NCBI RefSeq assembly: GCF_001625215.2
Contig: NC_030387.2
Location: 31,209,606-31,273,605, forward strand
Direction of reading: 5' to 3'
Origin: Daucus carota subsp. sativus
Taxonomy: Eukaryota > Streptophyta > Magnoliopsida > Apiales > Apiaceae
DNA length: 64,000 nucleotides
This document shows positions 43,949-55,200 of this stretch, piece by piece (the first letter of the stretch is position 1; each line of letters begins with the position of its first letter). A program made the translations under genes and the position numbers. Below the pieces are notes generated by a model. The model was not told the DNA's origin and ran no database searches. It worked only from the letters and a program-made list of their open reading frames with translations.

Positions 43949-44849
43949 TGATAACGTCAAATCCCGTTCTGGTGCTTCCTCCGTTGTGTACTGGTGTCTT
44001 GCGGTGTCGCTGCTGGACGGGTGTCTGCAAAACAACACCGGAGGGGGGTTTGAGCCCCGCGGCGCCTCCGGCGTGAGAATGAGTACAGGCGTCGGAAAAT
44101 AGATAGACGGGGAATGAGCTATCTATGTGTGGTGGGTGAGGGTGTATGGCTGCTGTGTATGGTGGCTTAGAGTGTGTGAGAAATATGAGAGTGTGGAGAA
44201 GAAGATCCTTAAGCCTCTCATCCTTGGTCTATTTATAGGCCAAGGATAAGGGTTTGAGGATGTGTACCTTGGATCCTGCTGTCCATCTGTAGGGCTTGGA
44301 TGCTTAACACCTGTCCAGGCGTCAGCTAAGGAATAGTATTTTGGAGTGTTATGAGGTTTGTCTTCATAGTGTCAGTAGCTGGCATTGGGTATTGTCCTTG
44401 TCATGTCAGACTACAACTTGTTCAGGTGTCGGCTTGGACTCTTGTGTCCCGGTCCGGGGGAAGGATGGATAGGTTGCGTCTGGGTCCGGGATCATCTCCG
44501 GGGTCCGAGATCATCTCCAAGGTCCGGGATCGTCTCCTGGTTCTGAGATCATCTCCTGGGTCCGGGACCATATCCGGGTCATATCGTGCTCGGGTCCGGA
44601 TTAAGCCAATCCAGAGTCCGGGTTAAGCCAATCCTTTTCATGTTAGAATGTGGCTTATTCAGGTGTCGGCTTGGACTCTTGTGTCCCGGTCCGGGAGAAG
44701 AGTGGATAGGTTGTGTTTGGGTCCGGGACCATCTCCTGGGTCCGGGACCGTCTCCTGGGTCCGGGATCATCTCCGGGTCATATCGTGTTCGGGTCCGGAT
44801 TAAGCCAATCCAGGGTCCAGATTAAGCCAATCCGGGTTATACCCTATCA
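43949..44849 (-). repeat. Element C 3' LTR
   Basis: 901 bp. Contains GC-rich short repeats of the TCCGGGACCATCTCC type near 44490-44780, with one 19-bp unit more than the other LTR. Confidence 0.88.
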
Positions 44850-44866
44850 TTTGCCCCCCACTCCCT

Positions 44867-45339
44867 TATACAGATTTTCTGTGTGAGGGAGTTGAGTGTA
44901 TTGTCCGGTGCGGGCTGATTGCGGAGAAGGTGGAGTTTTTCATTTGCCCCCCTGTCCGGGCTAACCTGGACAAGGTGGAATTTTTGCTTTTGCGCCTCTA
45001 TCCCGGTTAATCCGGTATTAGGCGAAGAATCCTGCTTTTGCTCCTCTGCCCGGGTTGACCCGGACTAGGTGTGAAATCTTGCTCACCTATCCAGGTGGAT
45101 CCAGACATGGTGTGAAATTTTGCTTTTGCCCCCCTGTCCGGACCGATCTGGACGAAGTGGTGGGATTCTGCTTTTTGCCCCCCGTCTGGGTTGATCAGGG
45201 TAGGATGTGAGATTTTGCTTTTTGTCCCTCGGCCTGGGTTGATCCGGACAAGAGGTGAGTCTGGTTAGATTGCTCGGCATGAGTCCGGACGGGATTGCTC
45301 CACATGTTTTCGGACGGGATTGCTTGACCTGAGTCCGGG
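44867..45339. other. Element C interior: degenerate TCCGG repeats
   Basis: Irregular repeats of TTTTGC(C)CCCCTGTCCGG...GAC type, apparently decayed units. No gene. Confidence 0.5.
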
Positions 45340-47375
45340 TGATTGTTTTTTTTTTTTTTGTTTGCCTTAGAAAATGTTTTCCAAGTAAGATAGCTCATGA
45401 TTGAACCGGGGTACTCAAAATTGAACCGGGGTAGCTTTTTGTTTGTTTGCCTTAGAAAAATTTTTCCAAGTAAGATAGCTCACGATTGAACCGGGGTACG
45501 CGGGTTCTCAAAATTGAACCGGGGTAATTTTTGCTTTTTGCCTTGGAAAATTTTTCCAAGTAAGAGATAGATCATGATTGAACCCGGGTAGCTTTTTGTT
45601 TGTTTGCCTTGGAAAATAATTTTTCAAGTAAGAGATATGTCATAACTGGACCGGGGTAGCTTTTTGTTTGTTTGCCTTAGAAAATAATTTTTCCAAGTAA
45701 GAGATATGTCATAACTGGACCGGGGTAGCTTTTTGTTTGTTTGCCTTGGAAAAATTTTTCCAAGTAAGATAGCTCATGATTGAACCGGGGTACTCAGGTT
45801 CTCAAAATTGAACCGGGGTAGTTTTTGATTTTTGCCTTGGAAAATTTTTCCAAGTAAGAGATAGATCATGATTGAACCCGGGTAGCTTTTTGTTTGTTTG
45901 CCTTGGAAAATAATTTTTCCAAGTAAGAGATAGATCATGATTGAACCCGGGTAGCTTTTTGTTTGTTTGCCTTGGAAAATAATTTTTCAAGTAAGAGATA
46001 TGTCATAACTGGACCGGGGTAGCTTTTTGTTTGTTTGCCTTAGAAAATAATTTTTCCAAGTAAGAGATATGTCATAACTGGACCGGGGTAGCTTTTTGTT
46101 TGTTTGCCTTAGAAAAATTTTTCCAAGTAAGATAGCTCATGATTGAACCGGGGTACTCAGGTTCTCAAAATTGAACCGGGGTAGTTTTTGATTTTTGCCT
46201 TGGAAAATTTTTCCAAGTAAGAGATAGATCATGATTGAACCCGGGTAGCTTTTTGTTTGTTTGCCTTGGAAAATAATTTTTCCAAGTAAGAGATAGATCA
46301 TGATTGAACCCGGGTAGCTTTTTGTTTGTTTGCCTTGGAAAATAATTTTTCCAAGTAAGAGATAGATCATGATTGAACCCGGGTAGCTTTTTGTTTGTTT
46401 GCCTTGGAAAATAATTTTTCCAAGTAAGAGATATGTCATAACTGGACCGGGGTAGCTTTTTGTTTGTTTGCCTTAGAAAATTTTTTCCAAGTAAGATAGC
46501 TCATGATTGAACCGGGGTACTCGGGTTCTCAAAATTGAACCGGGGTAGCTTTTGCTTTTTGCCTTGGAAAATTTTTCCAAGTAAGAGATAGATCATGATT
46601 GAACCCGGGTAGCTTTTTGTTTGTTTGCCTTGGAAAATAATTTTTCCAAGTAAGAGATAGATTATGATTGAACTCGGGTAGCTTTTTGTTTGTTTGCCTT
46701 GGAAAATAATTTTTCCAAGTAAGAGATAGATCATGATTGAACCCGGGTAGCTTTTGGTTGTTTGCCTTGGAAAATAATTTTTCCAAGTAAGAGATATGTC
46801 ATAACTGGACCGGGGTAGCTTTTTGTTTGTTTGCCTTAGAAAATTTTTTCCAAGTAAGATAGCTCATGATTGAACCGGGGTACTCGGGTTCTCAAAATTG
46901 AACCGGGGTAGCTTTTGCTTTTTGCCTTGGAAAATTTTTCCAAGTAAGAGATAGATCATGATTGAACCCGGGTAGCTTTTTGTTTGTTTGCCTTGGAAAA
47001 TAATTTTTCCAAGTAAGAGATAGATCATGATTGAACCCGGGTAGCTTTTTGTTTGTTTTCCTTGGAAAATAATTTTTCCAAATAAGAGATAAATCATGAT
47101 TGAACCTGGGTAGCTTTTTGTTTGTTTGTCTTGGAAAATAATTTTTCCAAGTAAGAGATATGTCATAACTGGACCGGGGTAGCATTTGCTTTATGCCTTA
47201 GAAAATTTTTCGAAGTAAGATGATTGAACCCGGGTAGCTTTTGGTTTTTTACCTTAGAAAAATTTTTCCAAGTAAGAGATAGTCATGATTGAACCCGGGT
47301 AGCTTTTTGTTTGTTTGCCTTGGAAAAAAAAAAAATCCAAGTATGAGATAGATCATGATTGAAGCGGGACTTGCT
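45340..47375 (-). repeat. 69-bp minisatellite with about 363-bp higher-order units inside element C
   Basis: About 2 kb of tandem units near 69 bp: GATTGAACCCGGGTAGC, a T/G-rich stretch, CCTTGGAAAATAATTTTTCC (a small inverted repeat around TTGGAAAA/TTTTCCAA), then AAGTAAGAGATAGATCAT. Variant units (ACTGGACCGG, or GATAGCTCATG with an extra short unit) recur in fixed order: the GATAGCTCATG variant sits at 45769, 46131, 46495 and 46858, about 362-364 bp apart. The repeated minus-strand ORFs in this tract (45802-47185) are artefacts of the repeat. Confidence 0.9.
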
Positions 47376-48295
47376 CATAAGCCTTTATTCTTCTAGCTGG
47401 ATCCTTCTTTGAATTTTCTACTCTAGCTTTTCTCCTTCTTCCCTCCGGATGTGTTCTGTTTTTTCTTTTTTTTTTTTTGGCCAGCATCTTTCGCCTTGTG
47501 GCATCACTTTTTCTCTACTTCTTTTTCCTTACTTTGTCACCAATCCGGTCAAAAACGGAACCCCGGGATTGGCGGGAATTTTCAAAGTCTTCAAAATCAG
47601 CAATCAACCCGGGTCCTTTGAGGTTATCGACTCGTTGTTCCTGGTATAACCGGATTGCTTCGGCCAACTCTATGTTGGTTAGATATGTAACATGGTCTGC
47701 GGTCATCGGGACATCGATGCACTTAACTGGTTCATTTCAATTGTGACTCGGGCATCGTCTAGGTTGATCCAGGTCTCTTCTGGATTGATCCCGGTCAAGA
47801 GTGGTTTAGAGATGAGATCCTGATGTGGATTGTCCTGGTCCACCGGGTTGAACTGCTAGGATCGGGTTGATTGGGTTTGGGTTTTTCCACCTCTTGTCAT
47901 GATTATAGTGAATGATTTAAACAAGAACTACCCAGGGAGTATGCTTGCTTTTTGGTGAAAGTGTATGTGTGCATTATAGACAATAGTGGAATGATAGAAA
48001 TAGTGTAGGCAGATAGTCAACTTACTACTTCAAGAAATGCTAGAAATAGTTAAATGACAAAGGTGTAAGGGACTACAGGACAAGGTGTCTTGATGTACTA
48101 CAGACAAAGTTAGGGTGTTTCTAGACAGGGTTTGCTAACATGAACACAACAAAGAGAATCATGGCTGAGAGGGTTTTGAGAGATTTGAGTGCATTTTGAA
48201 GCTTACAGGGTTGAATCGGGACTCCCGTTTCGGGAGTTTGCTGATGAAGATGAGTCCAGTGGCACCGTGACCACAGGACGGAGAATACAACCTCG
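47376..48295 (-). other. Element C interior between minisatellite and PBS
   Basis: The leader side of the element. Contains the 63-codon sense frame 47706-47515 with a Lys-rich end. Otherwise no domain is visible. Confidence 0.45.
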
Positions 48296-48314
48296 CCCTC
48301 CTTCTAGCGCCAAA
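48296..48314 (-). promoter_or_regulatory. Element C primer binding site
   Basis: Minus-strand TTTGGCGCTAGAAGGAGGG directly follows the 5' LTR; it sets the orientation and shares its core with element B. Confidence 0.75.
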
Positions 48315-49196
48315 TGATAACGTCAAATCCCGTTCTGATGCTTCCTCCGCTGTGTACTGGTGTCTTGCGGTGTCGCTGCTGGACGGGTGTCTGCAAAACA
48401 ACACCGGAGGGGGGTTTGAGCCCCGCGGCGCCTCCGGCGTGAGAATGAGTACAGGCGTCGGAAAATAGATAGACGGGGAATGAGCTATCTATGTGTGGTG
48501 GGTGAGGGTGTATGGCTGCTGTGTATGGTGGCTTTGAGTGTGTGAGAAATATGAGAGTGTGGAGAAGAAGATCCTTAAGCCTCTCATCCTTGGTCTATTT
48601 ATAGGCCAAGGATTAGGGTTTGAGGATGTGTACCTTGGATCCTGCTGTCCATCTGTAGGGCTTGGATGCTTAACACCTGTCCAGGCGTCAGCTAAGGAAT
48701 AGTATTTTGGAGTGTTATGAGGTTTGTCTTCATAGTGTCAGTAGCTGGCATTGGGTATTGTCCTTGTCATGTCAGACTACAACTTGTTCAGGTGTCGGCT
48801 TGGACTCTTGTGTCCCGGTCCGGGGGAAGGATGGATAGGTTGCGTCTGGGTCCGGGATCATCTCCGGGGTCCGAGATCATCTCCAAGGTCCGGGATCGTC
48901 TCCTGGTTCTGAGATCATCTCCTGGGTCCGGGACCATATCCGGGTCATATCGTGCTCGGGTCCGGATTAAGCCAATCCAGAGTCCGGGTTAAGCCAATCC
49001 TTTTCATGTTAGAATGTGGCTTATTCAGGTGTCGGCTTGGACTCTTGTGTCCCGGTCCGGGAGAAGAGTGGATAGGTTGTGTTTGGGTCCGGGACCATCT
49101 CCTGGGTCCGGGATCATCTTCGGGTCATATCGTGTTCGGGTCCGGATTAAGCCAATCCAGGGTCCAGATTAAGCCAATCCGGGTTATACCCTATCA
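48315..49196 (-). repeat. Element C 5' LTR
   Basis: 882 bp, next to the PBS. On the minus strand a clear TATA box (GCCTATAAATAGACC, about 48606-48592) lies inside. Followed on the right by the TSD ACCAC. Confidence 0.88.
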
Positions 49197-49348
49197 ACCA
49201 CAAATCATTATACTTCAACACATAATTCGCATAACAAGCTGCTTGCCAGTCGTCTATCCGGGAGCTATAGAATTATTTTGGTGGTGACATGAAAAGTAGC
49301 AACAACTTCAATTTATACTCTTTATACTTGTATATACATTTTTTAAGG

Positions 49349-49804
49349 AGCTTAATGACCTTTTAACCCTTGAAGTATGGGTGGAAGTTTCGATGCGGCC
49401 TCGAAGTTTAAAAACGTACCTTTCGATCCTCAAAGTATCTTTGTCGTATCTTTTAACCCTTTTTAAAAATACCGGTATAAATCGGGGGATAAACTTGACA
49501 ATTCATATTCGCGGTAAAGTTTGGGTGTACCTTTTAACCCTTAAAATATACATCTCATTCCTTTTAACCCCTAAAGAATATATAAAAATACATTAGATGT
49601 TCCTTTTAACCCTTAATGTTTAATGCCCCTTTTAACCCTCACGTGTGAAATGTCAACTTTGTCCACCCCGTTATATACCGGTATACGCCATAAGGGCTAA
49701 AAGGTACGACAAAGATACTTTGAGGGTCGAAATGAACGTTTTTAAACTTCGAGGCCGCATAATAACTTCCACCCAAACTTCAAGGGCTAAAAGGTCATTA
49801 AGCC
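49349..49804. mobile_element. Mutator-like foldback MITE in the NLR4 intron
   Basis: 456 bp with about 100-bp terminal inverted repeats: the left AGCTTAATGACCTTTTAACC... pairs with the right end ..GGCTAAAAGGTCATTAAGCC, and both arms include CGAGG(C)CGCAT and TACTTTGAGG-type blocks. It is flanked by a perfect 10-bp direct repeat TTTTTTAAGG (49339-49348 and 49805-49814), consistent with a 9-10-bp MULE TSD. The NLR2 and NLR3 introns have only the empty site. Confidence 0.8.
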
Positions 49805-50778
49805 TTTTTTAAGGTAAGGAATGACTACTTGGGAGATCTGTTTTTGTCGTAATCACCTACAACTATCGACTATGCGGTTCAAAATATTTTAAGTACATAT
49901 GATGCTCTTAAACACATTCATATCAGCTGAGAAAAATGAGAGTTCGTAGAAGTAACCTGGCTGGTCATATATTCTTGTCTTCCTAGAAAGTAGCTGCCAG
50001 CCCTCATCTTCTGTCAAACCCGGGATCTTACAAACTGACCCAATTTTTGCCACCGATAAGTCACGAGTGGTGAGTAAGAATCAACATCTTCCAAGAATCA
50101 ACATTCCAGATGTCGTCAATAACTATTAAACACATCTTTTCTAGTTGAACTTTGCGTAGTCCATCGACCAAATCAGGATCCTCCATGTCTGAAACTTCCC
50201 CCTTCCTATCATGAGGGAGAAGTTGTTTAAGGATTCCTTTAAGAACTTTTTCCCTGTCGAATTGCTGGCTGATACAAACCCACGCAAAAGCTTCGAAAGG
50301 ATCTCTGATTTTAACATGATTGTAAAGTTTTTGAGCAAGTGTAGTTTTCCCTTGGCCTCCCATTCCCCAGAGTGAATTTACTTCATAATTCTCATCTTTC
50401 TTCATCAGATCAGATATTAGTTGATCTATTTCCTTCTCCATCCCAACAAAATACTTTTCAACATCATGAAAATAAAAAATTCTTTGTGGAACTACGGTTT
50501 CTCCAGCTTGTTCTAGTCCTGTAATACCGAATGTTAGTAGACTTTGTTGGATATCAGCTAGATTAGCTTTTATTCCATTGATCTCCATAGCAACATTGTG
50601 GCGGCTGATCAAGTGACATGTGATGCAAGCTGATCTTCGTAACGCTTCCTTGAAGCCCGATCCACCAGCTTGTAGTGCAAAAAGCTCGATGACATCTTCT
50701 GTTCTGAAGGCAAGCTCTTTGATCTCATCCACCCACCCTCGCACTCTTTCATCTTGAATTTGTTTCTTTTCAGCCTCT

Positions 50779-52066
50779 TGATAGAGTATATTTTATATAT
50801 ATTCCAGATGATTTTATTCTCATATTTAATTGTATTTTGCATTGATTTGGATATTTATTTAATAGATTTTAATGTTTTATTGTAGAGTGCAAGGAATTTC
50901 TAAAGTTGGAAGGATTTGAAGAAATAAAGCTTAATTGGACTCAAATTTGGATGGAAATTCGGATTCATTGGGCTACACGTATTATTTCGCTGTTTGGACC
51001 ATATCTGGAGTTCCGTACATCAGATTTTGACGATCTTATAGCCCACGCGAAGCTTAGAGAATTTTCTTTGATTCAAAGATGGTCCAAGATCCAAAACCCA
51101 ACTTAAAAAGCCCAGAAACTGTGGAGAAAGCAGACCTGCGAATTTTAATTACAGACTCCTATTCGGTTTCGGAGACTGCCTTGTAATTTCATAAAAGTAT
51201 TAAAATACTTTTATTCTAGGACATCAATTAGTTTTTATCAGAGATACATACATAGAGATAGGGAGAGAAGAGAAGAGACTTTTACTTTTCTTCTTGTTCA
51301 AGATTTGAAGATTGAAGGTTGTTTCTCTATTCTCAATAATAGTTTAATTATGCGTTTTTATTACATCTTGTGTTTTGTTAGTTTAATTATGAGTGAGTAG
51401 ATCTATAATACGGGGTTAAGTTGAACCCTAGCTATGATAGATGCATGATTCCCCCAACCCCAAATTGATTGTTTAATTGCTCTCGCTTATTGAGTTGTGC
51501 TGATTTACAATTACATGTCAGGCATGATTATGTGATTTGTTTGAACCGATATCTATTTACCATCGGAAGTTGGATTTAGATGGTTGTGATTTATCCAATA
51601 AGGACATGAAATTCTCCATGGAAATAGGTAGAATGGATTGTTAGGAAGCCAGGATGCTGTGTTTAATGTCTCTAAATTGCATGATACCATGGAAATAGGC
51701 TTGATTGTATTTTTAGAGAAGCCATTAATACTCGGAAGAGGTTAATGGTATTTTATAGGGCGCATCTTTCCTCTTGAGTAATATATTTGATTGATTGGGG
51801 TAGGGAATCGTAATTGCATTGATTCATGCTAGTGGGGATACTTAATTCTGGATGTTTTAATTAATTGATAAAATCCATATTTGCTTTCGTATAATTAGTA
51901 TAATCATCTCTAAAATATTATTGTGTTCTTTGCTTAGTTGAAATTGGTCAGAAATAACTAGTGTTTGACACATTTGTCTCTGTGCGATCGACTCCGACCT
52001 ACCCTGATACATTGTTAGGAGGATTTGTTGGGATTTTTATTTGATAGGTATACGACAGCCTTGTCA
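50779..52066 (+). repeat. Athila LTR 1 (5')
   Basis: 1288 bp. Boundary at 50778/50779 is where NLR4 exon-1 homology ends. The 66-codon frame 50906-51106 is inside the LTR and not treated as a gene. Confidence 0.9.
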
Positions 52067-52071
52067 ATTTT

Positions 52072-52091
52072 TTGGCGCCGCTGCCGGGGAC
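52072..52091 (+). promoter_or_regulatory. Athila unit 1 primer binding site
   Basis: TTGGCGCCGCTGCCGGGGAC begins about 5 bp after the LTR, the tRNA-Asp-type PBS typical of Athila elements. Confidence 0.85.
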
Positions 52092-52202
52092 AAAGTGGTG
52101 TTAGATTAGTCTATTTTTGATATTTTTAGCTAAGTCTTTAGTTGTGTTGCTTCGGCTATTATCTCTTGTTTTCTGATCCTTTGTTTCTAGTTTTCTTGAT
52201 AT

Positions 52203-55200
52203 ATGCACACTCGAAGTTCAGGTACAGAAAATTTGATTCCATTTGATCCTGAAATTGAAGCTACAGCAAGAAAGCAATCCGGTGAACAAAGGAGAAACAA
52301 AAACAAGGAGATTATGGGCGAAGAAGTACCAGCGAAATCTTTGAGGGAATATGGCATGCGAGACACTACAGGCGTCATGTCCTCTATTCTCAGACCAGCT
52401 GTCACAGCTACTCACTTCGAGCTCAAGCCTCAGTTCATTCAATTCATCTCTAATGATTCTTTTGCGGGCTTGGCTTCTGAAAATCCAGTTGATCATCTCG
52501 AGAGTTTTCTTAAAAAGTGTGATATGATAAAGCTGACCAATGTCCCTGATGATGCTATCAAGATGCGTTTGTTTCTATTTTCTCTTCGGGATGCAGCTAA
52601 GGATTGGTTGAAAGATGAAGGGTCGAACAAATTTACTACTTGGGATGTTTTAGCAAAGGCCTTTCTACTTAAATTCTTTAGCCAAAAGAAGACTGCCAAG
52701 CTAAGGAATGACATATCTAATTTTCGTCAAGAAGATGATGAATCACTACATGATGCTTGGAAAAGATTCAAACGCCTTCAAAGGCAATGTCCTCACTATG
52801 GAATTCCTGATTGGTTGCTGATCCAAACATTCTATAATGGGTTGACACAAGAGTTTCGAATCTTTATCGATGCCGCATCTGGCGGATCAGTTATGGCAAA
52901 GAGTACCGAAGATGCAAGAACTCTATTAGACGAGATGGCGTCTAATGACAATTATCCTTATAGTGATCGAAATCAACCCAAGAAGGGTGGTAAGTACGAT
53001 GTTGATGCTTTGACCATGTTGACGAGTTCTATGAAAGAATTGGCTAATGAGATCAAGGAGCTAAAGTCTGGGTCTTCATCTACAGTTGCTTTATGTGAAA
53101 TATGTGATACACAGGGGAACACTCAATATGCTTGTCAATATAATTCATCTGATATGGCTATGGAGCAAGCAAATGCCCTTTACAATCAGAATCAGAGGCA
53201 ACAATACAATCCTTACTCCAACACGTACAATCCTGGTTGGAAAGATCATCCAAATTTCTCATACAAGAATAATCAAGCTCAATCTCAACCACCTGGTTTT
53301 CAACCAAGAGCACCTTTCAATGCACCAGTTCAACCACAAAAATCCCACTTGGAGAATCTCTTGGAAGGATTTATTTCATCACAGGTATAGAAGAATGAGG
53401 GCATTGATGCAAGTATCAATGAGATGAAAGCTCACAACAAGATGATGGAAAATACAATTTCTCAATTAGCTCAACAAGTAAATCAACTTGGCAAGTCTTC
53501 GGGTCAACTTCCTGGCCAAACTGAGCAACCGCCAAGAGGTCATATCAATGCGGTAACTTTGAGGAGCGGAAAAGAATTGCAAGAGCCAGAGTTAAAGGTG
53601 AGAAAAAGTGTTGTGAATCTTGAAGAAGATGGGGAGAAAATTACATCTGAAAAAGTGATAGAGAATGATGCAGTGGAAGAAGAAAAGAAAGAACCGGTCG
53701 TTGTTCCTATTACACCATATGTGCCACCTGTTCCTTTCCCTCAAAGGTTGGCAAAAGCTAAGCTTGAGAAGAAGTATGGTAAGTTTCTTGACATTTTACA
53801 GAAGTTGCATATTAACATTCCATTCATGGATGCCATAGTTGAGATGCCTTCTTATGCAAAGTTCCTCAAAGATATTTTGTCAAGAAAGCGAAAGATTGAA
53901 GAAACTTCTACTATTTCATTGACGGCAGAGTGTAGTGCTATCTTGCAAAATACGTTTCCGAAGAAGCTAGCTGATCCGGGTATTTACTCTATTCCTGTGA
54001 AACTTGGTGATGTTTAGATCAAAAGAGCTCTATGTGATCTTGGGGCAAGTGTGAGTCTTATGCTATTGTCAATCTGCAAAAAGCTTCAGATGGGTGAGCT
54101 GAAACCCACACGTATATCTCTACAATTGGCAGACAGGACTGTGAAATTCCCTCTTGGTATACTTGAAGATGTTCCTCTCAAGGTAGGAAAATTTTATATC
54201 CCATGTGATTTTGTTATCATGGAGATGGAGGAAGATGCAAATATTCCTATCATTCTTGGGAGACCATTCTTAGCTACAGTTGGGGCTATTATTGACATGA
54301 AAAGTGGAAGGATTTCTTTTCAAGTGGGAGAGGAGAAGATGGAATTTCAGCTTCGGAATTCAATGGGTCATCCCTCTATGGATGAAACTATAAACAGGGT
54401 GGATGCACTAGAAGAAGCAATCAACGTCAAGATCAACACTCTAACATGTGATGATCCACTTCAAGAGGTTCTTGTGGGAGAAATTGATGCTGAAAATAGA
54501 GAGTGTGCGGACTATACGAAATTTCTTGATACAACACCAACAGTCATGCAACCTCATCTCAGTGTACTAAGCCATGAAGATGTGAAGGAGAGTACTACGC
54601 CTCCTCAGGTAGAACTAAAACCACTTCCTGCATCTTTGAAATATGTGTTTATGGGTCCTAATAGTACTTATCCTATTATTTTCAATGCTGAGCTTGATGA
54701 CAATCAAATTGAGCGTTTGCTCATGATTTTAAAAACATATAAAAGTGTCATCGGGTACACCATTGATGATATTAAGGGCATCAACCCATCTTTGTGCATG
54801 CATAATATCATTCTTGAGGACGAGCATGCCTCCTCTAGAGAACCTCAAAGGAGACTTAATCCTAATATGATGGAGGTAGTCAAAAAGGAGATTCTAAAAC
54901 TTCTTGATGCAGGTATAATTTACCCTATCTCTGATAGTAAGCGGGTTAGCCCTGTACAAGTAGTTCCAAAGAAAGGAGGAATGACCATTGTCAAAATTGA
55001 TAAGGGTGAGTTAATTTCTTCTAGAACTGTAACTGGTTGGCGTATGTGTATTGATTATCGCAAATTAAATAAAGCCACCAGGAAAGATCATTTTCCTCTC
55101 CCTTTTATTGACCAAATGCTTGAAAGGTTGGCAAAACATTCCTTTTTCTGTTATTTGGATGGATATTCGGGCTTCTTTCAAATTCCCCTCCATCCGGATG

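Larger units (their letters stand above)
43949..49196 (-). mobile_element. Non-autonomous LTR retrotransposon C (5.2 kb) in the NLR4 intron
   Basis: LTRs are 43949-44849 (901 bp) and 48315-49196 (882 bp), both TGATA..CTATCA. The TSD is ACCAC (43944-43948 and 49197-49201). On the minus strand the PBS TTTGGCGCTAGAAGGAGGG follows the right LTR, and the PPT (GGAGTGGGGGGCAAA, about 44866-44852) precedes the left one, so the right LTR is the 5' LTR. LTRs differ by a handful of substitutions plus one 19-bp unit of a GTCCGGG-type short repeat. The interior lacks gag/pol domains and is mostly a minisatellite. A 63-codon frame (47706-47515, MTADHVTYLTNIELAEA...) is the only notable sense-strand ORF and may be a coding remnant. 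Confidence 0.9.
39146..50778 (-). pseudogene. NLR4: CC-NB-LRR pseudogene shattered by insertions
   Basis: Minus-strand pieces. Exon 1, 50778-49957, keeps part of the CC, P-loop and LIVIDDIW, but a net 41-bp loss near 50080-50095 removes RNBS-B and shifts the frame. Its N-terminus is cut by the Athila LTR at 50778/50779. The intron is occupied by element C and a foldback MITE. Exon 2 starts at 43834 (EVPVALEMERIG, GLPLAI, CFLCF, VHD) and runs to about 42829. An in-frame deletion of roughly 150 codons of the LRR region follows SIPNVL. Element B then interrupts it (42823-39444). The tail resumes at 39443 (CSAMSFAKLESLRLIKFKG) and stops at 39146. There is no route to a functional receptor. Confidence 0.92.

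Noticed and set aside
44351-44626. 91-codon ORF duplicated at 48717-48992
   Set aside because: Lies in the two LTRs of element C and is antisense to the element; GC-rich repeats keep it open.
45802-47185. Repeated minus-strand ORFs of 62-100 codons with hydrophobic repeats
   Set aside because: They are translations of the 69-bp minisatellite in element C, not genes.
45340-47375. Possible CRISPR-like array
   Set aside because: Units are directly tandem with no unique spacers, and the genome is a plant.
52218-52714. Minus-strand ORFs opposite Athila gag (also at 61811-62307)
   Set aside because: Shadows of the gag coding frame, without codon or motif support.
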